Below, one piece after another: positions 33,401-39,451 of a stretch of DNA of 40,542 nt. Source of the DNA: Uliginosibacterium gangwonense DSM 18521 (lineage in GTDB: Bacteria > Pseudomonadota > Gammaproteobacteria > Burkholderiales > Rhodocyclaceae); the NCBI RefSeq assembly GCF_000373965.1, contig NZ_KB892845.1, forward strand, positions 156-40,697. The letters run 5' to 3'. The stretch's first letter is position 1; each line of letters starts with the position of its first letter. The translations under genes and the position numbers were made by a program. The notes below the pieces were generated by a model. It saw nothing but the letters and a program-made list of their open reading frames with translations. It made no database searches and had not been told where the DNA came from.

Positions 33401-36265
33401 TATGCGATCTCAGGCGATTTGCCGATTGTGCTGCTCCAGATCGGGGATGCCGCCAACATCGATTTCGTTCGACAACTCGTGCAGGCGCATGCGTATTGGC
33501 GCCTTAAGGGGTTGGCGGTGGATCTGGTGATCTGGAATGAAGATCACGCCGGTTATCGACTACGCCTGCAAGAGCAGATCATGGGGTTGATCGCCTCCGG
33601 GATTGGGGCCAGCTTGATTGATCGGCCCGGGGGGATCTTTGTTCGTTCTGCAGACCAGATATCAAATGAAGATCGGATACTGTTCCAGTCAGTTTCCAGG
33701 GTGGTGATCTCTGATGGGCGTGGCTCGCTTGTTGAGCAACTTGATCAGCGTGGGCAGCCAGAGCCACGTGCGCCTCGCTTCGTCCCCAGCAGGTACGCTC
33801 AGGCAGAACATCCGGATGGCAAGAACCACGCGCGCGAGTTGCTGCTTTTCAACGGGCTGGGTGGTTTTACGCCTGATGGTCAGGAATACGTCATTACGCT
33901 CGCATCTAGTCAGACAACCCCGGCACCCTGGGTTAACGTACTGGCCAACCCACAATTTGGCAGCGTTATCTCTGAAAATGGCGTTTCCTATACATGGATG
34001 AACAATGCGCATGAGTATCGGCTTACCCCCTGGAACAATGATCCTGTGAGTGACCTTAGTGGGGAAGCCTTCTATCTCCGTGATGAAGAAAGTGGTCATT
34101 ACTGGTCACCGTCACCCTTGCCAGCACGTTCAGCAACCCCTTATGTTATTCGACATGGCTTTGGCTACAGTGTTTTCGAGAACACCACAGGAGGGATCCG
34201 TTCCGAGTTGTGGGTCTACGTGGCGTTGGATGCTGCGGTGAAATTTTCTGTACTCAAGCTTTGTAATGAATCTTCCCGACCACGAAAACTTTCGGTTACC
34301 GGATATGTGGAGTGGGTATTAGGGGACTTGCGGGCAAAATCGGCTATGCATGTGAGTACAGAGATCGACCCTCACACGGGGGCTGTGTATGCAAGAAATG
34401 CCTATAACACTGAGCTTGCAGACCGTGTTGCCTTCTTTGATGTGGATGACCTCACCCGTACTCTTACAGGAGATCGTACTGAATTCATCGGGCGCAACGG
34501 CTCGTTGCGTAACCCAGCAGCAATGAGCCGCACACGCCTGTCTGGCAAGGTAGGCGCAGCGTTGGACCCTTGTGCAGCAATTCAGATTGAACTTGAACTG
34601 GCAGAAGGGCAGGAGCGAACGATTGTTTTTCGCCTTGGTGCTGGACGCAATGCCGAAGATGCGGGAGCGTTGGTTCAACGTTTCCGCGGCACACTCGCTG
34701 CACGAGGCGCGCTCGAAGCGGTCCAGCGTTACTGGAGGGGCATACTTGGGGCCGTGAAGGTCGAGACCCCGGACCCCGCGCTCAACGTACTCACCAACGG
34801 TTGGCTGATTTACCAAACCCTGGCCTGCCGTATCTGGGCACGTAGCGGCTACTACCAATCTGGCGGTGCCTACGGTTTTCGAGATCAGCTGCAGGATGTG
34901 ATGGCACTTGTGCATGCAGAACCCGCCTTGGTACGCGCACACTTATTGTTATGCGCGAGCAGGCAATTCCAAGAGGGCGATGTTCAGCATTGGTGGCATC
35001 CCCCAACTGGACGCGGAGTGCGCACACGCTGTTCTGATGATTACTTGTGGCTGCCTCTGGCAGTCTGCCGATATGTCACGAGCACGGGCGATTTTGCCGT
35101 GCTTGACGAGCAGGTGTCTTTTCTGGAAGGTCGCCCCGTAAATCCGGAGGATGAATCCTATTATGACCTTCCTGGACGCTCTGCTGATGTGGCTAGTCTC
35201 TATGACCATTGCGCCCGTGCAATTCGGCATGGTCTGAGGTTTGGTGAGCACGGACTGCCGCTGATCGGCTCTGGCGACTGGAATGATGGCATGAATCTGG
35301 TGGGCGTCCATGGCAAGGGGGAGAGTGTCTGGTTGGGATTTTTCCTCTGTGAAGTGCTGCAACAATTTTCTGTGCTTGCGCAAGCACATGGCAATATTGT
35401 CTTTGCCGAAACATGCACAGCAGCGCATGTGAATCTTCGTACAGCGATTGAGCTGACTGGTTGGGATGGTGAGTGGTATCGCAGAGCCTATTTTGACGAC
35501 GGAACGCCTCTGGGAGCGGCAAATAACGAAGAATGTCAAATAGATTCCATATCACAGAGCTGGTCAGTGCTCTCTGGCCCTGGAGATGTGTCGCGTTCGA
35601 GCATGGGTATGGAGGCTGTCTATAAACGCCTCGTGCGCCACAGTCATGGGCTGGTCCAATTGCTTGATCCCCCTTTTAGCGCATCCGGGCTTGATCCAGG
35701 TTACATACGTGGCTACGTGCCAGGGGTGCGTGAAAATGGCGGACAATACACCCATGCCGCAATCTGGGTGGCGATGGCATTTGCTAAATTAGGGCAGGGC
35801 AGGCGAGCTTGGGAGGTATTCAACATGATCAACCCTGTCAATCATGCCAGAACGATCGAAGGGGTCGCCACCTACAAGGTAGAACCTTATGTGGTGAGCG
35901 CAGATGTCTATGCAGTCGAACCGCATATCGGTCGCGGTGGCTGGAGTTGGTATACCGGATCAGCTGGCTGGATGTATCGGCTGGTGGTTGAGTCCCTGCT
36001 TGGCTTGGTTCGTGAGGGGAACACACTTTATATGCGACCTTGCATGCCTAAAGAATGGATTGGCTTCAATTTTACATATTCTTATCGAGAAACTGATTAC
36101 AAAATAATCGTGTCGCTCATCGATGATAAAAGCATGGTGAATGGGGATTTCATTCAAATCAAGGTCGACGGTATTTTGCAGCTAAAGCCTTGCCTTACTT
36201 TGATAAATGACAAGAGTACTCATGAAGTCGACGTATATGTCTTGCCAGATTCAACTGAAATATGA
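27449..36265 (+). CDS. ndvB: Cyclic beta-1,2-glucan synthase (NdvB/Cgs-type, GT84 + GH94)
   Basis: This 2938-residue protein has the length and order of NdvB/Cgs. An N-terminal soluble region opens with PLRAELFSADQMEQHGRALA. Membrane helices follow near residues 425-480. The GT84 synthase domain has TLDTDTQLP near residue 648 and RRYRWIRGDWQLASWLL near 795; more helices lie near 830-1020. A glycoamylase-like region carries SWSGSMFEYLMP near 1430 and GVPWGISESGYN. The C-terminal GH94 phosphorylase-like half holds IGSGDWNDGMN near 2608, whose Asp is the expected general acid that trims chain length before cyclisation. Cyclic glucans are exported to the periplasm in osmoadaptation and host interaction. 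The TTG at 27449 is supported by GGAAAGGA at 27432-27439; the first in-frame ATG would remove conserved residues. Confidence 0.93.
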   Translation: MGAGNTVVRQWFPWSTVLLRGVWSKISSIEEPPLRAELFSADQMEQHGRALAATHALALGRGPDLLLPRLAENEAVLIGVCNVLAGVVTAKSRITPAAGWLLDNFYLIEEQIRTAKRHLPKGYSRGLPRLAQGPSAGRPRMYDIALEIISHGDGRVDIEVLSHFVEAYQTVTDLTLGELWAIPIMLRLAVIENLRRVAMRISAGWSARDLANSWADRMTQIIEEDPKSLILIVADMARSDPPMVSAFVAELARRLQGRGPALALPLTWIEQRLSESGLSIELLVQSENQQQAADQVSISNSIGSLRMLGAIDWRNFVETVSIVEQILCEDPAGIYAKMDFPTRDQYRHATERIAKAGVMAEKEVARKAIELACAGVVIDESTESNAYMGHVGYFLIDKGVPELEQFARVHLSVGTLIRRAMRKVPLSLYLGGVALVSLMATLLLMVQLPTAGLEEWILWSVGSIALIAASRLAVALANWVSSVIVAPQSLPKMDFSKGIPPQWHTLVIVPTMLTSVASVENLIEALEVRFLANQDKYLSFGLLTDFADADRATLSEDEPILALAKNRINKLNDKYFASDSEYAQGGVFFLFHRPRCWNPHDKIWMGYERKRGKLAALNAFLRGGGQDAFTLVVGNTALLGDVKYVITLDTDTQLPRDAARQFVGAMAHPLNQPHFDATRLRVIKGYGILQPSVAISLPSTNRSRYARLYGGEPGIDPYTRAASDVYQDVFGEGSFIGKGIYDIDAFEQAVGGCFPENRILSHDLLEGCYARSGLLSDVQLYEDYPTRYMADVCRRYRWIRGDWQLASWLLRRVPAGGASSCQNPLSALSQWKLLDNLRRSLVPTALMVLFFTGWLVLPQAWVWSASVLSFIFIPSLCSLIRELLRKPEEVMFRQHLMALAHSASRHFGQMFFELACLPYEALFSLDAIVRTLWRVARARGHLLEWNPSSNDSSVFARNAFLSTVRKMWIAPVCAVLGSIALLFMQPVSLPVAVPFLLLWCIAPLFAWWISLPLQPHQAALSSEQLLFLRCIARRTWAFFDGFVSQEDHWLPPDNVQAYRAVAVTHRTSPTNMGLALLANLSAYDFGYISSGSLIERSTNTLHTMKTLARHRGHFFNWYDTLTLQPLPPLYVSTVDSGNLAGHLLTLRGGLLALSAQPILGGQLFEGLSDTVRILSETLGDAFATTIVRVKASLASIQHHPLNTLSAAHLSLVDLLQHVKTLNNLLPGNALPTEALGMEIIAPEHEAAAWQMALVQQCQEALNDLEALAPWVQLPVPPVGLEVFLRTANVVPSLRALSKLDDVLCPAIASRLDQGVDPAQRIWLESLDRTVLTGSQCARERILALEALAQTCLELSHMDYEFLFDKARRLLSIGYNAGERRVDAGYYDLLASESRLCSFVAIAQGQLPQESWFSLGRLLTSTGGDPVLLSWSGSMFEYLMPLLVMPTYDNTLLDQTCKAAVARQIEYGHQRGVPWGISESGYNTVDLHLNYQYHAFGVPGLGLKRGLAEDLVIAPYASAMALMVDPEEACRNLQRMAQDGFVGKYGFFEAIDYTPARQRRGRSCSIVRSFMAHHQGMSLLALAYLILDRPMQKRFESEAQFQAVMLLLQERIPKEPALFSHTAQHFDLRSNSAAETSIRVFDNPTTAMPEVQLLSNGRYHVMVSNAGGGYSRWKDLAVTRWREDSTCDNWGSFCYIRDVASGRFWSTSYQPTLEMPERYEAIFSEGRVEFRRRDTSNYGESIFDTHTEIVVSPEDDIELRRVHVTNRSRHQKQIDLTSYAEVVIASASADAMHPAFSNLFVQTEILQDRHAILCTRRPHSVGGQSPWMLHLMVVRGCVIGEVSFETDRSRFIGRTCNAANPQAMRSAGALSGTEGSVLDPIVAIRCRITLEPEQTAIFDIVSGMADTRDIALSLVEKYQDRHLADRVFDLAWTHSQVVLRQLNASEAEAQLHSRLASSVIYANAVLRTDPAVIVRNRRGQSGLWGYAISGDLPIVLLQIGDAANIDFVRQLVQAHAYWRLKGLAVDLVIWNEDHAGYRLRLQEQIMGLIASGIGASLIDRPGGIFVRSADQISNEDRILFQSVSRVVISDGRGSLVEQLDQRGQPEPRAPRFVPSRYAQAEHPDGKNHARELLLFNGLGGFTPDGQEYVITLASSQTTPAPWVNVLANPQFGSVISENGVSYTWMNNAHEYRLTPWNNDPVSDLSGEAFYLRDEESGHYWSPSPLPARSATPYVIRHGFGYSVFENTTGGIRSELWVYVALDAAVKFSVLKLCNESSRPRKLSVTGYVEWVLGDLRAKSAMHVSTEIDPHTGAVYARNAYNTELADRVAFFDVDDLTRTLTGDRTEFIGRNGSLRNPAAMSRTRLSGKVGAALDPCAAIQIELELAEGQERTIVFRLGAGRNAEDAGALVQRFRGTLAARGALEAVQRYWRGILGAVKVETPDPALNVLTNGWLIYQTLACRIWARSGYYQSGGAYGFRDQLQDVMALVHAEPALVRAHLLLCASRQFQEGDVQHWWHPPTGRGVRTRCSDDYLWLPLAVCRYVTSTGDFAVLDEQVSFLEGRPVNPEDESYYDLPGRSADVASLYDHCARAIRHGLRFGEHGLPLIGSGDWNDGMNLVGVHGKGESVWLGFFLCEVLQQFSVLAQAHGNIVFAETCTAAHVNLRTAIELTGWDGEWYRRAYFDDGTPLGAANNEECQIDSISQSWSVLSGPGDVSRSSMGMEAVYKRLVRHSHGLVQLLDPPFSASGLDPGYIRGYVPGVRENGGQYTHAAIWVAMAFAKLGQGRRAWEVFNMINPVNHARTIEGVATYKVEPYVVSADVYAVEPHIGRGGWSWYTGSAGWMYRLVVESLLGLVREGNTLYMRPCMPKEWIGFNFTYSYRETDYKIIVSLIDDKSMVNGDFIQIKVDGILQLKPCLTLINDKSTHEVDVYVLPDSTEI

Positions 36266-36576
36266 GTCTAGGCTGCTCGGAATTTTGTAACCCGGGATGT
36301 TGAGTTGAGGCCGTAAGTTTGCCTCTTTCACAATTTCTGATTGCCTCCATCAAACAACCAATTTTTGCGTTTAATACATGAGAAGGAGGTTGATCATATA
36401 AGCCCTCATATAATAATTGGCCTCAAGTCTTGATGGCGCTATGGAACAGGAACACTCGTTAGTCATTCGTCATTAACAAGCTTGTCGTAGATATCAATGT
36501 CCGAGTCGTTTCGCGCTCACCCAGGGGCGACCTATGATCCGACGGAAAGAAACTGCTGGTCAGCACGTGACGCCGA
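36266..36576. other. 311-bp intergenic region between ndvB and the sigma-factor gene
   Basis: This lies between two convergent genes. No gene, strong terminator or operator-like palindrome is evident. Base composition rises visibly in G+C towards the sigma-factor side, so a block boundary may lie here. Confidence 0.45.
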
Positions 36577-37107
36577 TCAGTTGTCTGGGCTCAGCAGATA
36601 TTCCCGCACGAGTTCGCGCGCGCGATGTAGCCGACTCTTGACCGCCCCTGGCTGCTCCCCAAGGCGCTCGGAGATTTCCGCGATGGTCAGCTCTTCAAAA
36701 TCCCGTAGCAACACGATTTCAAGGTAGTGAGCAGGCAACGATTCGAGCGCGTGCGCGAGGTCAATTCTCAAGGCCTCATCAGTGCGGTAGGTCAACAGCT
36801 GCTCGGCCACCTCGTCTTCCAGTGGCTCATGCTTGAACATCATGCGTTCGAGCTTACGGCACTCGCGCTTGATGACGATGAACAACCAAGAAGAAAACGC
36901 CACTGCGGCTTTCAGGCTTGCGACCCTGCGTGAAATGATCAGCAGCGATTCCTGTACAGCGTCATCAACGTCACTGGCATGACAATGCCTGCGGGCATAG
37001 CGGCGGGCATCCGCCTGGCAGACCGCGAGCAGACGGGTGATCGCCGTTTGGTCGCCCGTCTGAGCCGCCAAGATTAGATTCTCTCGTTCGATCACGCTTG
37101 TCGCCAT
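36577..37107 (-). CDS. ECF-type RNA polymerase sigma factor
   Basis: The 176-residue protein has the two-domain ECF layout. Region 2 (about residues 15-85) contains DADARRYARRHCHASDVDDAVQESLLIISRR and SSWLFIVIKRECRKL. Region 4 (about 115-170) contains LESLPAHYLEIVLLRDFEELTIAEISERLGEQPGAVKSRLHRARELVREYL. It directs RNA polymerase to stress promoters. It starts 3 bp after the stop of the DUF2892 gene, so they share an operon. No classical zinc-finger anti-sigma gene is adjacent. A promoter of the form GCGAACC-N17-CCTCTTAG precedes the operon and recurs upstream of the two neighbouring operons, consistent with autoregulation. Confidence 0.92.
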   Translation of the reverse strand: MATSVIERENLILAAQTGDQTAITRLLAVCQADARRYARRHCHASDVDDAVQESLLIISRRVASLKAAVAFSSWLFIVIKRECRKLERMMFKHEPLEDEVAEQLLTYRTDEALRIDLAHALESLPAHYLEIVLLRDFEELTIAEISERLGEQPGAVKSRLHRARELVREYLLSPDN

Positions 37108-37110
37108 GGT

Positions 37111-37320
37111 TCAGTGCCCCTTATCGAGCTTGCGGCCCACCATGGCGCACATGGGGCAAAAACCCACCAAACCGGTCATGGCAAGCATAGCTCCCATGAT
37201 GCCTGCACCGACGGCCAAGCCCGAGGTACCCCAGTTCATGGCGGCGAACACGAGCGCCACCACACCTATGACGATGCGCAAGATACGTTCCCAGTTGGGG
37301 ACATTCTTCACGTAGAACAT
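37111..37320 (-). CDS. DUF2892 small membrane protein
   Basis: The 69-residue protein starts MFYVKNVPNWERILRIVIGVV, as in the DUF2892/YgaP transmembrane family. It has two hydrophobic helices (ILRIVIGVVALVFAAMNWG and GAGIMGAMLAMTGLVGFCPM). A CPMC motif sits at the end of the second helix. In YgaP this domain is fused to a rhodanese; here it stands alone. The paired cysteines could be redox- or metal-active. It is the first gene of the operon ahead of the ECF sigma factor; with no other anti-sigma candidate, a sensory role is possible but unproven. The ATG at 37320 has AAAGGAG upstream. Confidence 0.88.
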   Translation of the reverse strand: MFYVKNVPNWERILRIVIGVVALVFAAMNWGTSGLAVGAGIMGAMLAMTGLVGFCPMCAMVGRKLDKGH

Positions 37321-37359
37321 TTCAATCTCCTTTGGCGGTTGCGAGAGTTTGAGGACATC

Positions 37360-37376
37360 CCTCGCTTGCTAAGAGG
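37360..37376 (-). repeat. 17-bp repeat, copy 1 (upstream of DUF2892-sigma operon)
   Basis: CCTCTTAGCAAGCGAGG, read on the minus strand, is identical to 39154-39170 on the plus strand. It covers the proposed -10 element and the initially transcribed region of both operons. Confidence 0.8.
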
Positions 37377-37400
37377 AAACGAGCCAACAAAACGGTTCGC
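37369..37400 (-). promoter_or_regulatory. Predicted ECF promoter of the DUF2892-sigma operon
   Basis: On the minus strand, a -35 element GCGAACC (37394-37400) is separated by 17 bp from CCTCTTAG (37369-37376). The same pair and spacing occur in front of two neighbouring operons. GAAC-core -35 boxes are typical of ECF promoters. Confidence 0.7.
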
Positions 37401-37453
37401 AAGTGACTGAAAAAAGTGCGCCCCTATACGGTTGTAGCCTGTATGACGCCGCA

Positions 37454-38182
37454 TCAAAAGCGTGTTGTCAATGCAGTCAGCCAAGGCGGAGACATCTCGA
37501 CCAGCCAAGCCTCCAGTGGCTTGTCGGCTCCAGTAAGAATCAGCGCTGCAATGGCCACCATGATGGCTCCCAGCGCAATCTTTCCTGTTTTGCCTGCCTG
37601 CATCAGCTTGCCACGTACCTTCATCATGGCGGCACGCGAGAGGTAGGCAAGGCCAACGACCGGCATGGCCGCGCCGATACCGAAGATACCCATGAGCAAG
37701 GCAATCTGCGGTAGATGCGAGCCCTGGCTGGCCAACACGACAGCAGCACCAAGCGTCGGACCGACACAGGGGCTCCAGATCACGCCCAAGGCCAAGCCGA
37801 TGACAAACTGTCCTCTGAGGCCGTTGAGATTGAGCCGAGAAATGAAGGTGTTGCCTGCATCCCCAATGCTGGAGGTCGCTGACGCAAAGCGCTGTTGGAG
37901 ACTGGCAGACATCAACACCAACCCGAGCAGGCCCAGGATTGCAGCCCCCACATTTCGGATGATGGAGACATCAATGCCAATGGCTGTGCCTGCCCACGCG
38001 ATCAGCGTTCCGATGACGGCATATGACAGGGCCAGGCCACCCGCGAGGGCCAGTGGCGCGCGGGGATGTGCCGTCGTGGCCGAGCCCAACAGAATAGGCA
38101 GGATGGGCAGTACGCAGGGCGACAAAGTGGAGAGCAGCCCGGCCAGTAGACCGAAGCCATAGGAGCCGAGCCCGAACTCCAT
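37454..38182 (-). CDS. CcdA/DsbD-type thiol-disulfide transporter
   Basis: The 242-residue protein has six membrane helices and the two conserved cysteine motifs of the CcdA family: LSTLSPCVLPILPILLGSA near residue 18-36 and GVIWSPCVGPTLGAAVV near 134-150. CcdA moves reducing power from cytoplasmic thioredoxin to periplasmic thioredoxin-like proteins. Its ATG overlaps the stop of the exported thioredoxin-fold gene (ATGA), so the two are translationally coupled and that protein is its likely periplasmic partner. It is the last gene of the cytochrome c/thioredoxin/CcdA operon. Cytochrome c maturation is another known CcdA role. Confidence 0.93.
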   Translation of the reverse strand: MEFGLGSYGFGLLAGLLSTLSPCVLPILPILLGSATTAHPRAPLALAGGLALSYAVIGTLIAWAGTAIGIDVSIIRNVGAAILGLLGLVLMSASLQQRFASATSSIGDAGNTFISRLNLNGLRGQFVIGLALGVIWSPCVGPTLGAAVVLASQGSHLPQIALLMGIFGIGAAMPVVGLAYLSRAAMMKVRGKLMQAGKTGKIALGAIMVAIAALILTGADKPLEAWLVEMSPPWLTALTTRF

Positions 38183-38574
38183 CAGTAGCCCGCCTTCTTA
38201 AAGATGTTCTCAATGCCGGCAGGCGTGGTGTCACCAACCGAACGCGCCATTTCCTTGCCGCCCTTGAAGGCGATCAAGGTGCTTTGCATATTCACTTTGA
38301 ATTGCTTAAGGACGGCCTTGTCGGCGTCGAAGTCCACCGCCAGAATCGCCACATCCTTGTAGGCAGGCTGCTTGGATAGGTTCTCGACAATGGGCTTCTG
38401 GGCCTTGCAGGTCGGGCACCAGGTGGCAGACACATCCACCACGACCGGCTTGCCGTCATGAGCCAGTTTGTCGAAGTCTTGCTGGGTGAAGGGTTTGGGC
38501 TCAGCAGCGGATGCAATGGCTGCCCACAACGTGAGCGCAGTCATAGAAATGGCGAGGACGGCGGATCGTTTCAT
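38182..38574 (-). CDS. Exported thioredoxin-family protein
   Basis: The 130-residue precursor has a signal peptide (MKRSAVLAISMTALTLWAAI, ending near SAAEP). A compact thioredoxin fold follows, with active site VSATWCPTCKAQKP and VNMQSTLIAFKGGKEMARSVG, which lacks the exact cis-Pro sequence of cytoplasmic thioredoxin. CPTC suggests a periplasmic reductase or metal-thiol carrier, kept reduced by the adjacent CcdA-type protein. The ATG at 38574 is chosen because it starts the signal and is preceded by AAGGAG; the longer frame from 38616 is not supported. It lies 38 bp after the cytochrome c gene. Confidence 0.92.
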   Translation of the reverse strand: MKRSAVLAISMTALTLWAAIASAAEPKPFTQQDFDKLAHDGKPVVVDVSATWCPTCKAQKPIVENLSKQPAYKDVAILAVDFDADKAVLKQFKVNMQSTLIAFKGGKEMARSVGDTTPAGIENIFKKAGY

Positions 38575-38612
38575 GGTGTTCTCCTTGGGATGGGTTGGTG
38601 GGGAAAAGTGAA

Positions 38613-39044
38613 TCAATAGGCTGGCTTGAAGGTCTTTTGCAGCTCAGCCACATAGGTGGTCAGGTTGGCCAGCTCTTTGGAATTCCATGGCAACAGCTTG
38701 GCGGCCATGGGTATGACCATGCAAGCTTGCACCATCTCGTCTAGGTTTACACTCTTGAGGCTAAGCCGATCACGTGCCATCACCACCATGTGAGGGTACG
38801 GCTTGGCGAAGCTGGTCGAAAAAGCGCCATGGTTGGCGTGGCAGGAGGCGCACGACATCCCATTGGTAGAGAGCTTCGTGTCGTTGAACAGCACCTTCCC
38901 CGCTTCGGGATCGCCCTTCAAGGGTTTGTAGCCAGAAGGGCGGACGGTTGATGCCGCCAGATTAGTTTGTGCGAACGCCATGGACGCTGCCAGGGCAAGC
39001 CCGGTGGTGATGAGCACGCGCCGAGCAGTTGAGTCGAGTTTCAT
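38613..39044 (-). CDS. Exported monohaem c-type cytochrome
   Basis: The 143-residue precursor has a signal peptide (ARRVLITTGLALAASMAFAQ). One CASCH haem-binding motif sits at the start of the mature domain (GKVLFNDTKLSTNGMSCASCHANHGAFS). A downstream Met-rich stretch (VQACMVIPMAAKLLPW) could provide the axial Met. It should be a periplasmic electron carrier. The ATG at 39044 is chosen because of GGAGG at 39050-39054; a longer frame to 39368 is not credible and would cross the promoter. It leads the operon with thioredoxin and CcdA and has the shared ECF-type promoter 30 bp upstream. Confidence 0.9.
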   Translation of the reverse strand: MKLDSTARRVLITTGLALAASMAFAQTNLAASTVRPSGYKPLKGDPEAGKVLFNDTKLSTNGMSCASCHANHGAFSTSFAKPYPHMVVMARDRLSLKSVNLDEMVQACMVIPMAAKLLPWNSKELANLTTYVAELQKTFKPAY

Positions 39045-39073
39045 AGGAAGCCTCCTTTCACGGTGGTTGCCAA

Positions 39074-39105
39074 CTAAGAGGTGGTGGAAGATCAAAACGG
39101 TTCGC
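39074..39105 (-). promoter_or_regulatory. Predicted ECF promoter of the cytochrome c/thioredoxin/CcdA operon
   Basis: On the minus strand, GCGAACC (39099-39105) is separated by 17 bp from CCTCTTAG (39074-39081). The -10 lies 30 bp before the start codon. The sequence GCGAACCGTTTTG around the -35 is identical to that of the sigma operon. Confidence 0.7.
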
Positions 39106-39129
39106 GGCTGAAAAATTATTCTCGCGACC

Positions 39130-39161
39130 GCGAATCCGAACGCAACCATGCCGCCTCTTAG
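39130..39161 (+). promoter_or_regulatory. Predicted ECF promoter of the Cys-rich peptide operon
   Basis: GCGAATC (39130-39136) is separated by 17 bp from CCTCTTAG (39154-39161), 45 bp before the start codon. It is divergent from the cytochrome c promoter; the two -35 elements are 24 bp apart. Confidence 0.65.
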
Positions 39162-39170
39162 CAAGCGAGG
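39154..39170 (+). repeat. 17-bp repeat, copy 2 (upstream of Cys-rich peptide operon)
   Basis: CCTCTTAGCAAGCGAGG is the exact counterpart of 37360-37376 in the opposite orientation, each reading towards its gene. A further TCCTCAA follows 4 bp later in both. Confidence 0.8.
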
Positions 39171-39206
39171 ACCATCCTCAACCATCCATCTGTTAAGGAG
39201 AACTGT

Positions 39207-39446
39207 ATGAAGACCCAACTGAAACTGGCCTCGCTGGCTGCTCTGACCGCCGCCACCCTGGCGCTGCCCGCGGCAGCCCAAGAGGTGGCGACTCCGGTCA
39301 AGTGTGCACCCGTCGCCATGGCGAAATGTGGTGCGAAGTGTGCACCAAAATGCCATGCCAAAAAGCACCCGGCCAAGAAGGCTGCCAAGTGCGGGGCCAG
39401 CAAGTGCGCCCCAAAATGTGCTCCCAAGTGTGCGCCAAAGAACTGA
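39207..39446 (+). CDS. Small exported Lys-Cys-repeat peptide
   Basis: The 79-residue precursor has a clear signal peptide (KTQLKLASLAALTAATLALP, cleavage after AAAQ or AAA). The mature part is low-complexity, with eight cysteines, every one preceded by lysine: KCAP, KCGAKCAPKCHAKK, KCGASKCAPKCAPKCAPKN. With Lys, Pro, Ala and His making up most of the rest, it looks like a periplasmic metal- or thiol-binding peptide, or a precursor for modification. It has the general look of exported Cys-rich bufferin-like precursors, but no DUF692 enzyme is present. The ATG at 39207 has AAGGAG upstream. The His-rich protein gene starts 5 bp after its stop. Confidence 0.85.
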   Translation: MKTQLKLASLAALTAATLALPAAAQEVATPVKCAPVAMAKCGAKCAPKCHAKKHPAKKAAKCGASKCAPKCAPKCAPKN

Positions 39447-39451
39447 CCTTC

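Noticed and set aside
38613-39368. 251-codon version of the cytochrome c gene
   Set aside because: It would run through the predicted promoters and the divergent peptide gene; the ATG at 39044 has GGAGG and starts a signal peptide.
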